A DNA stretch of 38,659 bases from an uncultured Burkholderiales bacterium (GCA_903906635.1 CAIVLE010000076.1:1-38659), one strand, 5' to 3'; shown: positions 1-8,566, numbered from the stretch's first letter. Translations and numbers: made by a program. Notes: generated by a model from the sequence alone, not told the origin.

Positions 1-892
1 AAGCGCCCGACAAAGTCATGATACCGTTGATCATGCCGCCCCAACTCGGCGCCAACAACACCAATGAGAACACCATGCCCAAGGACTGCGCCCAATCTGG
101 CAAGGCGGTGTAGTGCAGGTGGTGAGGACCGGCCCACATGTCAGTGAAGATCAAGGCCCAAAAGTGCACGATCGACAGGCGATAGGAGTACACGGGGCGC
201 TCAGCCTGCTTGGGGATGAAGTAATACATCATCCCCAAGAAACCCGCAGTGAGGAAAAAACCCACCGCGTTGTGACCGTACCACCACTGGATCATGGCGT
301 CTTGTGCCCCAGCGTATGCAGAGTAAGACTTCATCCAACCGGCGGGAATGGCGGCACTGTTGACGATGTGCAACAAAGCCACCGCGATGATGAACGCACC
401 ATAGAACCAGTTGGCCACGTAAATGTGCTTGACCTTGCGAGTGCCCACAGTGCCAAAGAAGACCACCGCATAAGCCACCCAAACGACAGCGATCAGCAAG
501 TCAATGGGCCACTCGAGCTCCGCGTACTCCTTACCCTGGGTAAAGCCCAGAGGCAAGCTGATGGCCGCGGCCACAATGACCAGCTGCCAACCCCAAAAGG
601 TGAACGCCGCGAGCTTGGGCAAAAACAAAGCCGTGTGGCAGGTACGCTGCACCACGTAGTAGCTGGTGGCAAACAAGGCACTGCCACCAAACGCAAAAAT
701 CACCGCATTGGTGTGCAGGGGTCGCAAGCGACCATAAGTCAGCCATGGAATCCCAAAGTTTAGCTCTGGCCATGCAAGCTGAGAGGCGATGATCACGCCC
801 ACCAACATGCCAACCACGCCCCAAACCACCGCCATGATGGAAAACTGCCGGACAACGGTATCGCTGTAGACGGCCTGTTGTGATGAGTTCAT
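1..892 (-). CDS. ccoN: Cytochrome c oxidase cbb3-type, subunit I (5' part; gene runs off the left edge)
   Basis: This is the catalytic subunit of the cbb3 haem-copper oxidase, an inner-membrane high-affinity terminal oxidase reducing O2 to water. The first 297 codons are present out of roughly 475 usual for the family. Several hydrophobic segments are visible. H60 (in [13 protein letters not shown]) is a low-spin haem ligand; H207 ([11 protein letters not shown]), H257 and H258 (GPHHLHYT) are the CuB ligands, and numbering matches the Pseudomonas stutzeri protein without gaps. Residue 251, the family's cross-linked active-site tyrosine, is Asp here (codon at 142-140, FTDMWAG). The ATG at 892 is preceded by an AAAGGTGAC ribosome site. 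It follows ccoS after a short gap holding an FNR box, so anaerobic or micro-oxic activation is likely. Family assignment is very secure; enzyme competence is uncertain because of residue 251. Confidence 0.96.
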   Translation of the reverse strand, partial: MNSSQQAVYSDTVVRQFSIMAVVWGVVGMLVGVIIASQLAWPELNFGIPWLTYGRLRPLHTNAVIFAFGGSALFATSYYVVQRTCHTALFLPKLAAFTFWGWQLVIVAAAISLPLGFTQGKEYAELEWPIDLLIAVVWVAYAVVFFGTVGTRKVKHIYVANWFYGAFIIAVALLHIVNSAAIPAGWMKSYSAYAGAQDAMIQWWYGHNAVGFFLTAGFLGMMYYFIPKQAERPVYSYRLSIVHFWALIFTDMWAGPHHLHYTALPDWAQSLGMVFSLVLLAPSWGGMINGIMTLSGA

Positions 893-907
893 CGGTCACC
901 TTTCATT

Positions 908-956
908 TTTTACCAGTATCGGCAAAACTCCGCGCTCGGCTATTGATACAAATCAA
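908..956 (-). promoter_or_regulatory. FNR/Anr-type box and predicted class II promoter of ccoN
   Basis: A perfect FNR/Anr half-site pair, TTGATACAAATCAA, lies at 943-956 (consensus TTGATnnnnATCAA). On the minus strand a -10-like GATACT lies at 920-915, giving a predicted transcription start near 908, which puts the box centre at -41.5. That is the standard spacing for FNR-activated class II promoters. The right edge of the box overlaps the ccoS stop codon (955-953). cbb3 oxidase genes are classic FNR/Anr targets, so the role is well supported; the start site is a prediction. Confidence 0.88.
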
Positions 957-1090
957 TCGTCACGAAGAATTCGCTCCCCTTCTTGGTCCACACCTTCAAA
1001 TTGGCCACGCTCAATCGCCCACCACAGGCCCGCCAAGATGCACAACACCAAAAAAACCGACAACGGAATAAGCACGTACAGAATGTCCAT
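953..1090 (-). CDS. ccoS: cbb3-type oxidase assembly protein CcoS
   Basis: A 45-residue protein, too short for most gene callers. It starts MDILYVLIPLSVFLV, has one N-terminal membrane helix (about residues 4-25), then the WWAIERGQFEGVDQEGERIL segment typical of CcoS, where W-A-x-x-x-G-Q-F-(D/E) is the family hallmark. CcoS is required for maturation of the cbb3 oxidase, apparently for cofactor insertion into CcoN. Its ATG (1090) overlaps the ccoI stop in a TGATG arrangement, which implies translational coupling, and its own stop lies inside the FNR box that drives ccoN. Position between ccoI and ccoN is the canonical one. Confidence 0.93.
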   Translation of the reverse strand: MDILYVLIPLSVFLVLCILAGLWWAIERGQFEGVDQEGERILRDD

Positions 1091-3342
1091 CAAGAAGCTT
1101 TCGATAACCTGAACGAATTCAACACCACCCACAAAGAGCTCAAGGCCATGCCCAAGCCAGCCAGCCATGCAGGCAACCAACCCACCACGGCCAAGGGCAC
1201 GCACACCGCGTTGTAAAGCGCAGCCCACACCAAGTTTTGTCGTACCACACGCAAGGTCTTGCGGGCCAATCGCAAACTGGTCGCCACCACCGAGAGTTGT
1301 CCACCCAACAAGACCAAATCCGATTTGGACTGAGCCAGAGGCACGGCTTGACCAAACGCCATCGACACGTGCGCGCCAGCTAAGGCCGGACCGTCGTTGA
1401 GTCCATCGCCCACCATCGCCACCTGGTGCCCCTGAGCCTGCAAGGCCAACAAGTGCGCCAACTTGTCTTGCGGCGAGCAAGCACCCAGCGCCTGCACAAT
1501 GCCCACCTCTTGGGCTACTTGTTGCACCGACTCTGAATGGTCTCCCGACAACAGCCACACCGACAGGCCCATGTGTTGCAAGGCTTGAACAGCTAGCGCC
1601 GCGTCAGCGCGCACATCTTCTGACATCTGCCAGCTCGCCAACCACTGGGTGTGTCGGCACAAATGCACTTGTGCCGCTTGTGCAAACTCTGGCACGCTTG
1701 CGCCCCATTCCCGACAAAATGCCAGGGAACCCAACCGAAGAGGCTCTTGGAGTTGCCCTTCAAGCCCAAGTCCAATCGACTCCAACACATCCTTGGCCGC
1801 CCATCTCTCAAGGCGCTGCGCCTCCTGGGCTGCCACCAACACGCGCGACAAGGGATGCAAAGAATTCGCACCCAATGCAGCAGCACAACCCAGGGCCCAC
1901 TCTTGTGTCACTCCCTCTGCCACAAACACGTGGGTGATGCGCTGCGCGTCTCGTGTGAGCGTGCCTGTTTTGTCAAATATCACCGTATCTACTCGGGCCA
2001 GTGCTTCCAGTGCCTGCAAATGGCGCACCACCACCCCAAGGCGCGCCAAAGCGCCAGCAGCGGCCAGCATGGCCGCTGGCGTTGCCAAGGACAAAGCGCA
2101 CGGACAAGTCACCACCAACACAGCAACCGCGACCATCAATGCATGCGAAGGGCTGCTGGGCCACCACCAGGCGCCAGCCAGCGCAGCCATCACCAGCACC
2201 CCGACTAAAAAAGGCTTGGCCACGCGGTCAGCCAATTGCGCAAGCCGCGGCTTGTGCAGCGACGCGTTCTCCATCAACGCCACGATCTTGGAGAACTGGG
2301 TGTCTTTTCCCACCTGGGTCACCTGAACCAGCACAGCCGCCAACAAATTGTGGCTTCCCGCCACCACCTGCTGCCCCATACCACGGGACTGAGGTCGAGA
2401 CTCACCCGTGAGCAACGCTTCATCGGCCAAGGTTTGCCCTTGCACAATCACGCCGTCCGATGGAAAGCTCTCAGACGGCAACACGCGAATCACGTCACCG
2501 GGTAGCAAGCGGCGCACGGCCACGCGCTCGAAAGAGCCATCTCCCAATTGGCGCAACACACTGTCGGGCAAACGGTTCATCAAAGCCTCTAAGGCTCCCG
2601 CGGTTTGGTCACGCAAGCGCAACTCCAGCCAACGCCCCGTCAGCAAGAAGAACACGAACATGGTGAGTGAATCAAAGTACACATCGCCGCCAAACATACC
2701 GTTGGGCTCAAACGTGGCGGCCGAGCTGAGCACAAACGTGATGACCATGCCCAAGGCCACCGGCAAATCCATGCTGATGCGGCGCCACCGAATGTCTCGC
2801 AACGCGGCGCTGAAAAAAGGCCCGCACGAAAAAAACACCACCGGCAAGGTGAGCACCCAAGATGCCCAGCGCAAAAGCTGCACCATGTCGGGCGTGATGT
2901 CGCCCTCCCCCGCCACATACGCGGGGTAGGCATACATCATCACCTGCATCATGCAAAACCCAGCGACCAACCAACGCCACAGCGCGCGGCGCGTTTCTTC
3001 TTGCCGGCTTTGTCGCAAGCTGCTGTCGGCTGCAGGCAATGCGCCATAGCCCACATTGGCAATGGCTTGCATCCATACCGAGGGCTTGACCAAGGACTCT
3101 GACCACACCACCTTAGCCCGGTGTGTGGCGGCGTTCACCTCTGCCGAGCGCACACCAGGCACAGCCAGAAGCGCGGCCTCGAGCGTGAAGGCACAGGCTG
3201 CGCAGTGCATGCCCTGAATCACCACCTGCGACTCCCACACCGGGTCTTGCGACAACGAGACTGGGTGTGGGTGCGACTGGCTAAAACGCAACCACTCCTG
3301 GGGGTCGTCAAGCAATGTGGCGGCAGATGGGTCAACAGACAT
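1090..3342 (-). CDS. ccoI: Copper-translocating P-type ATPase CcoI/FixI
   Basis: A 750-residue P1B-type ATPase exporting copper across the inner membrane for the cbb3 oxidase active site. Visible in order: a heavy-metal-associated domain (about 39-100) with the metal site HCAAC (C47, C50); TM helices from about residue 122; the actuator TGES at 312-315; the membrane metal site CPC at 413-415; the phosphorylation motif DKTGTLT with D457; and the hinge GDGLND at 645-650. The location directly before ccoS and ccoN identifies it as the CcoI/FixI type rather than a copper-resistance CopA. The ATG at 3342 has only a weak ribosome site, and no better start precedes the HMA domain. It is divergent from the usp gene across a 107-bp gap containing an FNR-like box. 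Confidence 0.95.
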   Translation of the reverse strand: MSVDPSAATLLDDPQEWLRFSQSHPHPVSLSQDPVWESQVVIQGMHCAACAFTLEAALLAVPGVRSAEVNAATHRAKVVWSESLVKPSVWMQAIANVGYGALPAADSSLRQSRQEETRRALWRWLVAGFCMMQVMMYAYPAYVAGEGDITPDMVQLLRWASWVLTLPVVFFSCGPFFSAALRDIRWRRISMDLPVALGMVITFVLSSAATFEPNGMFGGDVYFDSLTMFVFFLLTGRWLELRLRDQTAGALEALMNRLPDSVLRQLGDGSFERVAVRRLLPGDVIRVLPSESFPSDGVIVQGQTLADEALLTGESRPQSRGMGQQVVAGSHNLLAAVLVQVTQVGKDTQFSKIVALMENASLHKPRLAQLADRVAKPFLVGVLVMAALAGAWWWPSSPSHALMVAVAVLVVTCPCALSLATPAAMLAAAGALARLGVVVRHLQALEALARVDTVIFDKTGTLTRDAQRITHVFVAEGVTQEWALGCAAALGANSLHPLSRVLVAAQEAQRLERWAAKDVLESIGLGLEGQLQEPLRLGSLAFCREWGASVPEFAQAAQVHLCRHTQWLASWQMSEDVRADAALAVQALQHMGLSVWLLSGDHSESVQQVAQEVGIVQALGACSPQDKLAHLLALQAQGHQVAMVGDGLNDGPALAGAHVSMAFGQAVPLAQSKSDLVLLGGQLSVVATSLRLARKTLRVVRQNLVWAALYNAVCVPLAVVGWLPAWLAGLGMALSSLWVVLNSFRLSKAS

Positions 3343-3378
3343 AAGAACGCCAGCGTAGCGGGTTTGCTTGACACGCAG

Positions 3379-3392
3379 TTGACATGCATCAA
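3379..3392. promoter_or_regulatory. FNR/Anr-like box between ccoI and the usp gene
   Basis: TTGACATGCATCAA matches TTGATnnnnATCAA at nine of the ten defined positions. Its centre (3385.5) would be at -41.5 for a plus-strand start near 3427, where a poor -10 (TAAGCT, 3414-3419) is found, or for a minus-strand start near 3344, just before the ccoI ATG. Both universal stress proteins and ccoI are known FNR/Anr targets in other proteobacteria. Which gene it serves is inference; the usp side leaves a more normal leader. Confidence 0.6.
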
Positions 3393-3449
3393 ATCAAAGC
3401 GGTGTAACTGCGTTAAGCTTGACTGTGTCTATAACGAAGGAGCATTTGT

Positions 3450-3893
3450 ATGTACAAACGAATTTTGGTCGCCACCGATGGTTCAACGCTGTCCAAAAAA
3501 GCCATCAGCAGTGCCATTGATTTGGCCGCTTTGAGTGGCGCTGAGTTGGTGGCTGTGAAAATCACCCCACGTTACCCACAAAGCTATTTCGAAGGTTCTT
3601 TGCCTTTGAGCCCGAGCGAAGTTTCTAAAATTGAAACCACATGGAGCGACAACGCGCAAAAGTTGTTGGACGGTGTGGTCAAAGCTGCCAAAGCCAAAGG
3701 CGTCAGCGCCAAAGGCGTGGTCATCAAATCTGACATCGTGTCTGACGCCTTGATCGCTGCCAGCAAAAAACACAAAGCCGACTTGATCGTCATGGCCTCG
3801 CATGGTCGTCGCGGCATCAAGCGTTTGTTGTTGGGCAGCGAAACACAACAAGTGCTGACGCACTCTGGCATTCCTGTGCTGGTTCTGCGCTGA
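3450..3893 (+). CDS. Universal stress protein, UspA family
   Basis: A single-domain Usp protein of 147 residues, the usual length, soluble and cytoplasmic. It opens with MYKRILVATDGS (strand 1 and the nucleotide-contacting Asp) and carries the ATP-binding-type motif ASHG (116-119), nine residues, then GS (129-130), ending in the strand IPVLVLR. The first glycine of the G-x-x-G motif is alanine, common in this group. A strong GAAGGAG ribosome site lies at 3436-3442. The gene stands alone, divergent from ccoI, and is followed by a good terminator. The nearby FNR-like box suggests induction at low oxygen, as for several Pseudomonas Usp proteins. The precise role of this paralogue cannot be told from sequence. 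Confidence 0.93.
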   Translation: MYKRILVATDGSTLSKKAISSAIDLAALSGAELVAVKITPRYPQSYFEGSLPLSPSEVSKIETTWSDNAQKLLDGVVKAAKAKGVSAKGVVIKSDIVSDALIAASKKHKADLIVMASHGRRGIKRLLLGSETQQVLTHSGIPVLVLR

Positions 3894-3911
3894 GTAATTG
3901 CGCCCATGAAC

Positions 3912-3942
3912 AAAAAGGCCAGAGTGATCTCTGGCCTTTTTT
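3912..3942. terminator. Bidirectional rho-independent terminator between usp and the nitronate monooxygenase gene
   Basis: An 8-bp perfect stem GGCCAGAG (3917-3924) / CTCTGGCC (3929-3936) with a TGAT loop, flanked by five A on the left and six T on the right. It can end transcripts from both converging genes. Confidence 0.92.
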
Positions 3943-3966
3943 GTGAGCACCAAGACCTGCCTTGGT

Positions 3967-4920
3967 TCAAGCCGTGATGCGTGACTTGGCTTCTTGGTAC
4001 TCTCGCTTCAAGCGCGCCACCAACTCGGCCGCGGGCACCACGGACTTGACGGCACCAATGCCCTGACCACAGCCCCAAATGTCTTTCCAAGCCTTGGATT
4101 TGTCGCTACCAAAGTTCATCTTGCTCGCGTCGCTCTCAGGCAAGTGCTCAGGGTCCAGGCCGGCATTGCGAATGGACGGGGCCAAGTAGTTGCCATGCAC
4201 GCCGGTGAACAAGTTGCTGTAGACGATGTCGTCTGAATTGCTGTCAACGATGCACTGCTTGTAGGCATCCGACGCACGGGCCTCCTGCGTTGCAATGAAA
4301 GCCGAGCCCACATAAGCAAAGTCAGCTCCCATGGCCTGGGCCGCCAACACGGCGCCACCGGTGGTGATGGCGCCACTCAAGGCCACCGGGCCATCAAACC
4401 ATTCGCGTATTTCTTGAATCAGCGCAAAAGGGCTCTTCACACCCGCGTGACCACCGGCGCCAGCGGCCACGGCAATCAAACCATCTGCACCTTTTTCGAT
4501 GGCCTTCTTGGCGAACTTGTTGTTGATGATGTCGTGCATGACCACCCCCCCATAGCTGTGAGCAGCAGCATTCACATCTTCACGCGCTCCCAGTGAGGTG
4601 ATGATGATGGGCACCTTGTACTTCACACACAAGGCCATGTCGTGCTCGAGTCGGTCGTTGCTCTTGTGCACGATTTGGTTGATGGCAAAAGGCGCTGCGG
4701 GCTGCTCAGGGTGCTCGCGGTTGTGCGCTGCCAAGGCTTGCGTGATTTCAATCAACCACTCCTCCAGCTGCTCAGCGGGTCGCGCGTTGAGCGCGGGCAT
4801 GGACCCCACCACCCCTGCTTTGCACTGCGCAATCAACAACTGGGGGTTGCTGATGATGAACAAGGGAGAAGCGATAACGGGGAAGGAAATCTGCTTAAGC
4901 ACAGCGGGTAAACGGGACAT
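3967..4920 (-). CDS. Nitronate monooxygenase family flavoprotein (2-nitropropane dioxygenase-like)
   Basis: A 317-residue TIM-barrel FMN enzyme. Family features seen are the N-terminal FPVIASPLF...NPQL segment, the GAGGHAG loop (154-160) carrying the probable catalytic His, and the phosphate-binding run ALSGAITTGG...GADFAYVGSAF (about 180-208). The ATG at 4920 (MSRLPAVLKQ) is chosen because homology begins there and a GGAG lies upstream; the open frame extends 30 codons further without family likeness. It lies 76 bp downstream of the acyl-CoA dehydrogenase gene on the same strand, a frequent pairing in this order. Members oxidise nitronates, but some act as enoyl reductases or NADH:quinone reductases, so the substrate is unknown. 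Confidence 0.88.
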   Translation of the reverse strand: MSRLPAVLKQISFPVIASPLFIISNPQLLIAQCKAGVVGSMPALNARPAEQLEEWLIEITQALAAHNREHPEQPAAPFAINQIVHKSNDRLEHDMALCVKYKVPIIITSLGAREDVNAAAHSYGGVVMHDIINNKFAKKAIEKGADGLIAVAAGAGGHAGVKSPFALIQEIREWFDGPVALSGAITTGGAVLAAQAMGADFAYVGSAFIATQEARASDAYKQCIVDSNSDDIVYSNLFTGVHGNYLAPSIRNAGLDPEHLPESDASKMNFGSDKSKAWKDIWGCGQGIGAVKSVVPAAELVARLKREYQEAKSRITA

Positions 4921-4996
4921 GACCAGTACTCCATCGAAGGGCGGGCATGTCAAATGCCCTCCTGTGAAACCTAAAACGGTGAGAATTGTTTGGGGC

Positions 4997-6787
4997 TTAA
5001 AAAGCCTCAAGTGCCATGTCGGTCACGCTGTGGGCACCGTCCACGATGCTGTCGCGCAAGCCGCCCACTTTGGTGAGGATGTGGTCGGCATAAAAACAGG
5101 CTGTGGTGATCTTGGCTTGCATGAAGGCTGACTCCTCACCTCTAGCGAGAGCGTCTTGAGCCGCCAGCAAGGCACGCGCCAATTGCCAGCCGGCCACCAA
5201 ATTGCCTGTGAGCATGAGGTAAGGCACGCTGCCTGCAAACACCGCATTGGGGTTGGTTTTACTGCCTGCGACCACAAAGTCCACCACATGCAAAAACGCC
5301 TCCCGGGCCGCTTTCAAACGCGCAGCCACAGCGAGGGCGTGGACGCTGCCTTGCTTGATCAAGTCTGCCTCGGTGCGGGCAATTTGTGCGGCAATGCCCT
5401 TGGCGGTTTGACCGCCATCACGCCCGGTTTTACGTCCCACCAAATCGTTGGCTTGGATGGCGGTGGTGCCTTCGTAAATGGTCAAAATTTTGGCGTCGCG
5501 GTAATACTGCGCGGCACCGGTTTCTTCGATGAAACCCATCCCCCCGTGCACCTGCACGCCCAGGCTGGTGACTTCCAAACTCATCTCGGTGCTGAAGCCT
5601 TTGACCAGGGGCACCAAAAACTCATAGAACGCCAAGTTCTCTTTACGGGTGGCTGCATCGGGGTGGTGGTGCGACGCGTCATAGGCTGCTGCGGCCACCG
5701 TAGCCATGGCTCGGCAACCTTCGGTGTAGGCCCGCATGGTCATGAGCATGCGGCGCACATCAGGGTGATGAATGATCGGGGCGCTGGTTTTCATGCTGCC
5801 ATCCACCGGACGGCTTTGCACGCGGTCGCGTGAGAACTGCACCGCTTTTTGGTAAGCACGTTCAGCAATGGAGATGCCTTGCACGCCCACGGCGTAGCGG
5901 GCAGCGTTCATCATGATGAACATGTACTCTAGGCCACGGTTTTCTTCGCCCACCAAAAAACCCACCGCGCCCGTGTGATCGCCGTACTGCAGCACAGCCG
6001 TGGGGCTGGCCTTGATGCCCATCTTGTGCTCAATGCTCACGCAATGCACATCGTTGCGCGCACTCAACGAACCGTCTGCATTCACCAAGAACTTAGGCAC
6101 CACAAATAAGCTGATGCCCTTGACGCCTTCGGGTGCACCTTGCACCCGCGCCAGCACCAAGTGCACGATGTTCTCAGCCATGTCGTGCTCACCGTAGGTG
6201 ATGAAAATTTTGGTGCCAAAGACCTTGTAAGTGCCATCGGATTGTGGCTCGGCACGGGTGCGCACGGCGGCCAAGTCAGAGCCCGCTTGCGGCTCGGTCA
6301 AGTTCATCGTGCCGGTCCACTGACCTGAGATCAACTTTTCAAGATACGTGGCCTTGAGCGTGTCAGAACCCGCCGTCAACAAAGCCTCAATCGCCCCGTC
6401 CGTCAACATGGGGCACAAGGCAAAACTCATGTTGGCGGAGTTGAGCATTTCGCCACAGGCCGCGCCAATGGTTTTGGGCAAGCCCTGGCCACCGTACTCG
6501 GCGGGGTGCTGCAAGCTCTGCCAGCCACCTTCGATGTACTGGGCATAGGCATCTTTGAACCCCGGCGTGGTGGTGACATGACCGTCTTTGAAAGATGAGG
6601 GGTTTTTGTCGCCCTCCCAGTTCAAAGGCACCAACACCGACTCGTTCAACTTGGCGCACTCTTCCAACACAGCTTGGGCAGTTTCAAGCCCCATGTCTTC
6701 GAAAGCCGGGATTTGCGAGATCTGGTCCAAACCAGCCAGATGTTGCATGTTGAAGAGCATGTCTTTGACGGGGGCGATATAGCTCAC
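4997..6787 (-). CDS. Acyl-CoA dehydrogenase (long, about 600-residue type)
   Basis: An FAD enzyme oxidising an acyl-CoA to the 2-enoyl-CoA and passing electrons to ETF, whose genes lie immediately upstream. It has 596 residues, the length of the DmdC/AcdA-like class with an extra C-terminal domain, longer than the about 380 of classical dehydrogenases. Seen are the FAD/substrate stretch MNLTEPQAGSDL (about residue 157), FGTKIFITYGEHD, the GAQVHGGMGF-type helix, and IYEGTTAIQ with the catalytic base E439. The start is a GTG at 6787 with GGAG seven bases upstream; the longer open frame would run into etfA, so GTG is preferred. Substrate chain length cannot be read from sequence. Confidence 0.9.
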   Translation of the reverse strand: MSYIAPVKDMLFNMQHLAGLDQISQIPAFEDMGLETAQAVLEECAKLNESVLVPLNWEGDKNPSSFKDGHVTTTPGFKDAYAQYIEGGWQSLQHPAEYGGQGLPKTIGAACGEMLNSANMSFALCPMLTDGAIEALLTAGSDTLKATYLEKLISGQWTGTMNLTEPQAGSDLAAVRTRAEPQSDGTYKVFGTKIFITYGEHDMAENIVHLVLARVQGAPEGVKGISLFVVPKFLVNADGSLSARNDVHCVSIEHKMGIKASPTAVLQYGDHTGAVGFLVGEENRGLEYMFIMMNAARYAVGVQGISIAERAYQKAVQFSRDRVQSRPVDGSMKTSAPIIHHPDVRRMLMTMRAYTEGCRAMATVAAAAYDASHHHPDAATRKENLAFYEFLVPLVKGFSTEMSLEVTSLGVQVHGGMGFIEETGAAQYYRDAKILTIYEGTTAIQANDLVGRKTGRDGGQTAKGIAAQIARTEADLIKQGSVHALAVAARLKAAREAFLHVVDFVVAGSKTNPNAVFAGSVPYLMLTGNLVAGWQLARALLAAQDALARGEESAFMQAKITTACFYADHILTKVGGLRDSIVDGAHSVTDMALEAF

Positions 6788-6812
6788 GGTGTATCTCCAA
6801 AAATCAATGCAG

Positions 6813-6838
6813 AAAAAAAGGCACCCTGAAGGGTGCCT
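6813..6838 (-). terminator. Terminator after etfA
   Basis: Read on the minus strand, a 7-bp stem GGCACCC / GGGTGCC with a TTCA loop (6837-6820) is followed by seven T (6819-6813). It lies between the etfA stop and the acyl-CoA dehydrogenase start, so the dehydrogenase is reached only by read-through or from its own promoter. Confidence 0.85.
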
Positions 6839-6851
6839 CGTGCCAATGCGC

Positions 6852-7784
6852 TTACAGCGCAGCCACCAGCTCGGGCACAGCGGTGAACAAGTCCGCCTCC
6901 AGTGCGAAGTCGGCAACGCTAAAGATCGGGGCCTCGGGGTCTTTGTTGATCGCCACGATCACCTTGCTGTCTTTCATCCCCGCCAAGTGTTGAATGGCCC
7001 CACTGATGCCACACGCCACATACAACTGCGGTGCCACGATCTTGCCGGTTTGACCCACCTGCCAATCGTTGGGCGCATACCCTGCATCCACGGCTGCACG
7101 GCTGGCTCCCAGTGCAGCACCCAATTTGTCGGCCAACGGAGTCATCACTTCATTGAACTTTTCGGCGCTCCCTAAAGCGCGGCCACCCGAGACGATGATC
7201 TTGGCCGCCGTCAACTCAGGGCGGTCGCTCTTGGTGACTTCACGCCCCACAAAGCTGCTTTGACCCGAGTCGGCCACCGCTGCCACGCTCTCGGTGTTGG
7301 CTGAGCCACCGGTGGCGGCTGCCGCATCAAAGCCCGTGGTGCGCACGGTGATCACTTTGGTCGCGTCGCTTGACTGCACGGTGGCCATGGCGTTGCCCGC
7401 ATAAATGGGGCGCTCAAAGGTGTCGGGGCTGTCTACGCGGGTGATGTCGCTGATTTGCGCCACGTCCAGCAGGGCCGCCACGCGTGGCGCCACGTTTTTG
7501 CCGCCAGCGGTGGCCGCAAACAAGATGTGGCTGTAGCTCGAGGCCACGGCCAGCACTTGGGCCGCCACGTTTTCTGCCAAGCCATCGGCCAGCGTGGCCC
7601 CATCGGCGTGAAGCACCTTCGCTACGCCTGCGATTTGCGCTGCAGCAGCAGCGGCAGCACCTGCGTTGAGGCCCGCGACCAGCACGTGCACGTCACCCCC
7701 CATGGCCAGGGCTGCGGTGACGGTGTTGAGGGTAGACGCCTTGATGCTGGCGTTGTCGTGTTCTGCAATAACAAGAGATGTCAT
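6852..7784 (-). CDS. etfA: Electron transfer flavoprotein, alpha subunit
   Basis: A 310-residue ETF alpha subunit that binds FAD and relays electrons from acyl-CoA dehydrogenases to ETF:quinone oxidoreductase. The N-terminal domain starts MTSLVIAEHDNASIK. The C-terminal FAD domain contains SGGRALGSAEKF, GYAPNDWQVGQTGKIVAPQLYVACGISGA and VAINKDPEAPIFSVADF, the ETF-alpha signature. It sits 32 bp after etfB, clearly co-transcribed, and is followed by a terminator. A stretch rich in Ala (residues 60-70) is within the normal range. Confidence 0.96.
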   Translation of the reverse strand: MTSLVIAEHDNASIKASTLNTVTAALAMGGDVHVLVAGLNAGAAAAAAAQIAGVAKVLHADGATLADGLAENVAAQVLAVASSYSHILFAATAGGKNVAPRVAALLDVAQISDITRVDSPDTFERPIYAGNAMATVQSSDATKVITVRTTGFDAAAATGGSANTESVAAVADSGQSSFVGREVTKSDRPELTAAKIIVSGGRALGSAEKFNEVMTPLADKLGAALGASRAAVDAGYAPNDWQVGQTGKIVAPQLYVACGISGAIQHLAGMKDSKVIVAINKDPEAPIFSVADFALEADLFTAVPELVAAL

Positions 7785-7816
7785 GGTGTGTGGTCCTTGA
7801 TCGGTTCTGCAAATGC

Positions 7817-8566
7817 TTAGATGACTTTGGCATCGTTTTTGAGCTTGTCCACCAAAGCGGCCACATCGGCCACTTTGATACCTGCGCTGCGCTTGGGTGG
7901 CTCGCTGACCTTCAAGGTCTTGATGCGCGGGGCCACGTCGACGCCCAGGTCTTCGGGCTTGTAGACATCGAGTTGCTTTTTCTTGGCCTTCATGATGTTG
8001 GGCAAGGTCACATAGCGAGGCTCATTCAAGCGCAAGTCGGTCGTGATCACCGCTGGCAGGCTGATGGAGAGGGTTTCCAAACCGCCGTCGACTTCGCGGG
8101 TCACCTGCGCTTTGCCATCGGCCACCACCACTTTGGAGGCGAAAGTGGCTTGGGGCAAGTGAGCCAACGCGGCGAGCATTTGGCCTGTTTGGTTGCAATC
8201 ATCGTCAATGGCTTGTTTGCCCAAAATGATCAAACCAGGTTGTTCTTTGTCCACCAAGGCTTTGAGCAGTTTGGCCACGGCCAGGGGTTGCAACTCTTCG
8301 GCGGTCTCGACCAAGATGCCACGGTCGGCACCAATGGCCATGGCCGTGCGCAAGGTTTCTTGACACTGCGTCACGCCGCAAGACACAGCAATGACTTCGG
8401 TCACCACACCGGCTTCTTTCAAGCGAACCGCCTCTTCGATGGCGATCTCGTCAAAGGGGTTCATGCTCATCTTCACGTTGGCAATGTCCACACCCGATTG
8501 ATCCGACTTGACTCGAACCTTGACGTTGTAGTCCACCACGCGTTTGACAGCGACCAATGCTTTCAT
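7817..8566 (-). CDS. etfB: Electron transfer flavoprotein, beta subunit
   Basis: A 249-residue ETF beta subunit, partner of EtfA and AMP-binding in the housekeeping type. It begins [20 protein letters not shown] and carries [35 protein letters not shown] and the signature region [19 protein letters not shown] followed by [16 protein letters not shown], the recognition loop that docks on dehydrogenases. GGAG lies eight bases before the ATG at 8566. It is the first gene of etfBA; a 20-bp palindrome 34-54 bp upstream is a likely operator. Confidence 0.96.
   Translation of the reverse strand: MKALVAVKRVVDYNVKVRVKSDQSGVDIANVKMSMNPFDEIAIEEAVRLKEAGVVTEVIAVSCGVTQCQETLRTAMAIGADRGILVETAEELQPLAVAKLLKALVDKEQPGLIILGKQAIDDDCNQTGQMLAALAHLPQATFASKVVVADGKAQVTREVDGGLETLSISLPAVITTDLRLNEPRYVTLPNIMKAKKKQLDVYKPEDLGVDVAPRIKTLKVSEPPKRSAGIKVADVAALVDKLKNDAKVI

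Noticed and set aside
220-240. Mutated metal ligands elsewhere in ccoN and in the complex I subunits
   Set aside because: I checked the haem and CuB histidines of the visible ccoN and the iron-sulfur ligands of NuoB, E, F, G and I; all are present. Only ccoN residue 251 departs from expectation.
4943-4960. Hairpin GGGCAT...ATGCCC between the acyl-CoA dehydrogenase and nitronate monooxygenase genes
   Set aside because: The stem is short and no T run follows on either strand, so it is not supported as a terminator.
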